64,000 nucleotides of DNA from Gaeumannomyces sp. JS-464. Its lineage: Eukaryota > Ascomycota > Sordariomycetes > Magnaporthales > Magnaporthaceae. The translations under genes were made by a program, and so were the position numbers. A model generated the notes under the pieces. It was not told the origin of the DNA, ran no database searches, and saw nothing but the letters and a program-made list of their open reading frames with translations. The stretch covers positions 2,542,001 through 2,606,000 of the forward strand of contig NGZR01000002.1 in the NCBI GenBank assembly GCA_002197995.1, written 5' to 3'. Positions 60,501 through 64,000 of the stretch are shown piece after piece; the stretch's first letter is position 1, and each line of letters starts with the position of its first letter.

Positions 60501-60680
60501 ATAACGGACCCTTCCCCGGCGTTTAACAAGCTTGGATATTGGAAACGGCTTTTCCAAAAGCCCTCCCTTTTTGCTTCGTTCGTCGAAGCTACCAACTATT
60601 ACACTACCGCCAGACGATAACGATAAGGCCTAAAAAAAATTAAAAAAATTAAAAAAATAAAAAAAAATAAAAAAAAGCCC
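57577..60680 (+). mobile_element. Tad1-like LINE, 3' part (RT and RNase H), RIP-degraded
   Basis: This continues the LINE frame directly from 50129 when the gypsy element and one target copy are set aside. Reverse transcriptase landmarks are: VVMLKKPNKSDITDLKSYRL region near 58370-58430, ALVIIDI near 58617-58640, NCGLPQRLPALPVLFILYM near 58795-58850, and YGYADNISICVTG (YADD-type catalytic site, second Asp mutated) near 58880-58920. RNase H remnant: IHNDGFKAKDGAVGYGWVIY near 59783-59840. A C-terminal CxC...HxxxC finger (PCRCG; SPSHPIFCKLARA) lies near 60420-60480. An A-rich tract at 60630-60676 could be the 3' tail. Confidence 0.82.
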
Positions 60681-61430
60681 GCATATAACCTTTTCCTTTT
60701 CTTTTTCCTTACACCTTTTTCCTTTTCCCTTGTACTATTAGGACTAACAGTAGGCTCGTTAGTCCCTCGCACTTCCAGCCGGGCCCAAAGGAGGCCCCGA
60801 AAACCCCCTCCCCCGCCCAAACCCGGCTTTACCCCTTTTCCGGCATACCCGCCGGCCGACAGCATCACTACCACCCGCAGCGCTTTACAACGCCCCGGCG
60901 TACATTTACGCCTTACTGCCGATTGCCCGCTTACTAACAAGGAGCGCCGGAATGCGGCCTAACCCCCGTATGCCTTCGGGTTTAATTTGTTAGCCGCCTT
61001 AATAGCAGCACTATAACCTGGTGTAAATAAGCTTAGGTAGCGCTAGCACGTCATATGCCCCTTGGGAAGCAGGGACAGGTAAATCCCGACTATACCGACG
61101 TTAAATATACTTTCTTCTCTCTCTCCCCTAACCCCACCCTTAAACCCCGGCTTTTAATTTTAAAATGGGCACGGATCCCATATAACCAAAAAGTTTATTT
61201 ATCTTTGCCTCCGGAACGACGTTTATCTCCTTTATTTACCCCCCCCCCCCCCCCCCCCCCCCCCCCCATACCTCCCACGTACTGCAACCCTCGATTTATC
61301 CGTTTTCGGCCCTCTTAAGCACGCCTACCGCCAAAAAGTAGGGTTTTAAGCTTTATTTACCTGCTTAACAGTGGTAAGAAAACGTTAATTTTAAAGGGTT
61401 ATGCCTACGCACGAACAAAGGCCCTTACCC
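60681..61430. other. Repeat-rich spacer with a poly-C run
   Basis: No supported gene. Possibly LINE 3' flank. A run of 29 C lies at 61239-61267. Confidence 0.6.
61239..61267 (+). repeat. Poly-C run (29 C)
   Basis: Uninterrupted C run close to the right edge of the AT-rich block; compare the poly-G run at 8151-8169. Confidence 0.95.
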
Positions 61431-61499
61431 CCTATAGAATTAGGTTAGGGTGGCGGCGGCCGGGTTGTGGCCTCGGAATATAGCCAAACCCCTCATAAG

Positions 61500-61972
61500 C
61501 CGCTTCATCCTCGACAATTCCAGCCAAGACAGCCGGCGAGCCGGAATTTAACAATTTGCAAAGGATAACAGGGCCAAAACAACGTTCAGTGGTCCCTGTC
61601 CGGATGTCCCAAATCCCATGGGAAACTCCCAAACAGTCGAGAAAGTTGGCCACCCAAATCAGCACTATCAAGGCCCGGATTCCTGTAAGCCCCACGACCC
61701 GGCTTTTCTTCCGAAAGCTTCAAAAAAGCTACAGCATGCACGAATACGACTTGGCTATAGCTCACCAAAAAATCAGGCAGTTAGAGGCCCAATTGGAAGC
61801 ACAGCGGCCTCGCAAAAAGAGAAGGGTAGCCACTGATCCTAACCAGACCTTTGTGGATATCCGCCGTGTTGCAAAGGCGAGGGGTAACGTTCAAGAGATA
61901 ATGGATACAGCGTCTGAAAGAGCGGAAAATTTTGATCAGGAATCAGCTTTATCTTGCATCGAGGTTGCTTAA
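61500..61972 (+). pseudogene. Pogo-type transposase C-terminal fragment, little RIP
   Basis: The open frame ends at 61972 and encodes WETPKQSRKLATQISTIKAR, SPTTRLFFRKLQKSYSMHEY, IRQLEAQLEAQRPRKKRRVA and DPNQTFVDIRRVAKA. This is the typical C-terminal region after the DDE domain of fungal pogo-like transposases: conserved TP-x-TS/SR block, TTRLLFRK motif, coiled coil, basic KKRR and DPN. The catalytic part upstream is missing or unrecognisable. Unlike the elements to its left it has few RIP-type stops, so it is younger or escaped RIP. Confidence 0.65.
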
Positions 61973-62651
61973 ATAGAGGTAGAAATTTACAGTTGAATGC
62001 AGTAGGTTTGGTGTTAAGCGGATCACGGGCCAGGTGCCCGTTTGGGGGGTGCCCGACATGGGGTGCACAAATTAGTTGTCACGGCCCCAAACCGTCAAGG
62101 AGATCTGGAACTACATCAAATCGCATGATCTCCAAGACCCCGCCGATAAGCGATACATTCGATGCGACCGGGCGATGCAGAGCATCTTCAACACGGAGAG
62201 CTTCACATGTTCACAATGAATAAATTATTAAGCGCGCATCTGAGCGAGAAGGGACAAGCCTGATCCGAGAAGCAGTCGATTGACCGCAGGGCCCGCCATC
62301 CAGCCAGTCTTCTGGTGTAGCGGAATGTGAAAACGTCAGGGTTGCGGGAAAGGGGAATGGCTAGAGGCGGGGAGCTACCGGAGGGTTAGTACCACGCGGC
62401 TTACAGCCAGGCACCTTCTTTGGTTCGGCGATTCAGCGGGCTAGGTTCCAATTCTAGGCTAAAAATATGTATTGGTTCAGGCTTCAGTGGTCCAGTTGAA
62501 AAATGTCGGTGGTCGACGGCGCAGGCGATAATTGGACACGCTGTGCTGCCGTCTTTCAACACCCTGCCGCCTCCAGCTCCCGACCAGCCGCCGCCTTATT
62601 CTCCAGTTCCAAGCCACAACAAATGACGGCCGGTGCAGCGCCGCTCCGCCG
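61973..62651. other. Spacer between transposon fragment and the 62.6 kb gene
   Basis: No supported gene. Confidence 0.5.
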
Positions 62652-63265
62652 TCAAAGCCCGCACATGTCATGGATAACGGCCACTAAGCCCTCCTCGGCG
62701 TTCACATCACCAATGTACCCAAGCTTCCCTCGTCCAATATTCGCAAGCGCGGCCGCCGTCTCTCCCGAGCTTTCATCCGGGTGGTACCAGGTATCCGCAG
62801 GCGCCACATTTTTGACAAACAGCGCCTTTTGGCTAAACTGGGGCGGAAATTTTATGGCCAGGTCGTCGCCCACCACCCTCGGTCGAGCCCGAGCGTCGTC
62901 CGGCGGTACGAGCCGGCCTCCCACAGCAACCCCGCCTTTACGAAGAATGGCTTTACCGCCGCCGGCTTGACGAAGGAGAAGTGGCCCATGATCACGGACG
63001 TTCCCCCTTGGCGCACATGCTGCAGGACCGCCTCCCAGACACGGGCATTCTCGTCGTCGGTCAGGGCCTCGTCGGTAATGAGGACGGCAGAAGGCTGCGG
63101 CTGTTCTAACAGCAAACGGATGGCTGACTCTGCCTCCTGGACACGTTGGAGCCTCGCTTTCGATTCGAGCCCCGTAATCAGGGAGCTATAAACTTCGTCA
63201 AAAAATGGTTGGAAATTAAAAGAGATCAGGACAATTCGAGGCCTCGTCACCTTTTGGGCGGCCAT
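62652..63265 (-). CDS. Conserved fungal protein, GATase-like fold suspected, about 204 aa
   Basis: A single exon from ATG 63265 (MAAQKVTRPRIVLISFNFQP) reads FFDEVYSSLITGLESKARL, QPQPSAVLITDEALTDDE, WEAVLQHVRQGGTSVIMGHF and FSFVKPAAVKPFFVKAGLL. The CCC run at 62876-62878 must be four bases for VVGDDLAIKFPPQFSQKALF to follow; then VKNVAPADTWYHPDESS, IGRGKLGYIGDVNAEEGLVA and the C-terminal MCGL. The alternation of hydrophobic strands with a GH(F) turn and a final GYIGDVN resembles a class I amidotransferase-like (ThuA-like) fold; no catalytic Cys/His pair is evident, so an enzymatic role is unproven. I recall unnamed fungal homologues with this block order, usually with a longer middle segment. 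Confidence 0.6.
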
Positions 63266-63443
63266 GGTTGTGTATCCCGATTTAACGATTCGTAATTATT
63301 ACCCATTAGTTATCCAAAGCAAAGGAAGTAGGTAAAAATTACCGATAGGACTTTGGGAGCTATCTACATAAGCATTCGGCGAACTTTCACCTTTCCGAGT
63401 TCTCCAACTTGGCAATCTACAAAATGGTGCAGGTGAACGAAAA
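63266..63443. other. Short upstream region of the 62.6 kb gene
   Basis: No features recognised. Confidence 0.5.
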
Positions 63444-64000
63444 GTTACAATCGGGGTTCTGCTCGCTCCCAAGGTAGGGCACCTGAGGAGAGGCTGGTGA
63501 GCAGTACAACTGTCAAGCGCTGCAAAAGGGCAATAGGCTGGATGCAGGAACATATGATTGCTTGCTCCAAGGGTTACCCGGAAGCTAACTTAGGCTGACT
63601 GATACCGAGCATCTATCAGAGCCATCTGGCCAGAAAGGGCTTCCTGCTGTTCTTATACTCAAATCGCCTGGCGCTCCTAAGCTAACCTCCCACGTGGCTG
63701 TCCAAAGCGGGGGAAGCGTCCCCCCACTTGGCCGCTTGTGGCTCCAAGCAGGCGTCCCTGGTCACAGGTTGCACAGCTCTGGTGTGCAACTTATGATACT
63801 TGGGATTCTGCTTGATTGATTCTCCTCCTCAGACTTGACGACCTGAGGAGTCTGCTTGGGTTTATATACAGGGAAACTCCGTGTCCAGACGGAGTTATTA
63901 ATTACCGTTGATGGGGACCATCAACGCGCTAGGCAAGCCTCCCTAGAAGGGCCAGGCCTGCCTTTGGGATCCACACCCTTTCCCTGCCGCCTGCTTTTCC
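63444..64000 (-). repeat. LTR-like sequence related to the gypsy LTRs, hardly RIP-mutated, cut by window end
   Basis: It starts GTTACAATCGGGGTTCTGC and follows the inverted LTR order: TAGGGCACCT, GATTGCTTGCTCCAAGGGTT, and GAAGCTAACTTAGGCTGACT. It is the same family layout as 46864-47255 but with balanced base composition. The remainder to 64000 is unlike the short LTRs and may be the rest of a longer LTR. The element continues beyond the window. Confidence 0.55.

Overview
The window looks like nuclear DNA of a filamentous ascomycete (Pezizomycotina, most likely Sordariomycetes). Genes carry short GT-AG introns (53 to 164 nt) and GC-rich codons. A 26-residue copper-type metallothionein resembles the Neurospora one, and two tRNA genes carry short anticodon-loop introns. 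The flanks are AT-rich and full of transposons whose reading frames are broken by TAA/TAG codons, the mark of repeat-induced point mutation (RIP, C to T).

Layout. (1) 1-8300: RIP-degraded, AT-rich block with a 1.86 kb Fot1/pogo-type element (TA target duplications), a 407 bp foldback MITE with the same terminal motif, and a hAT relic. A poly-G run and a cluster of GGGTACCC-type palindromes mark its edge. (2) 8480-22500: thinly populated DNA with an interrupted Hsp70-like gene, three unrecognised genes or gene remnants, a hidden metallothionein gene, and a large VWA-Hint (Vint) gene. (3) 22500-46050: core-genome island with tRNA-Asp, a small Cys-rich protein, tRNA-Phe, mitochondrial ribosomal protein mL50, a secreted/membrane Cys-rich protein, DAHP synthase (shikimate pathway), a conserved Ser/Pro-rich protein, a COX14-like mitochondrial protein, ribosomal protein eL13 and an armadillo SmgGDS-like protein. 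(4) 46200-61000: a small intron-containing gene at the border, then a Tad1-like LINE split by a complete 7437 bp Ty3/gypsy chromovirus (two 429 bp LTRs, 5 bp target duplication). (5) 61400-64000: less mutated DNA with a pogo-transposase 3' fragment, a conserved small gene, and an LTR-like sequence running off the window.

At least eight otherwise well-conserved genes need a one-base correction, usually at a short C or G run, to keep their frame (Hsp70-like, VWA-Vint, small Cys-rich, mL50, DAHP synthase, COX14-like, SmgGDS-like, the 62.6 kb gene). This points to systematic homopolymer errors in the assembly rather than many pseudogenes. The in-frame TAG of the Hsp70-like gene is not explained that way. 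The genes do not form one pathway: the island is mostly housekeeping, and the accessory interest lies at the repeat borders. I did not find a clear new defence or biosynthetic system. The best candidates for novelty are the cargo-like segment inside the gypsy element (two tRNA-like relics plus an antisense coiled-coil ORF), the foldback MITE family, and the small genes at the RIP borders.
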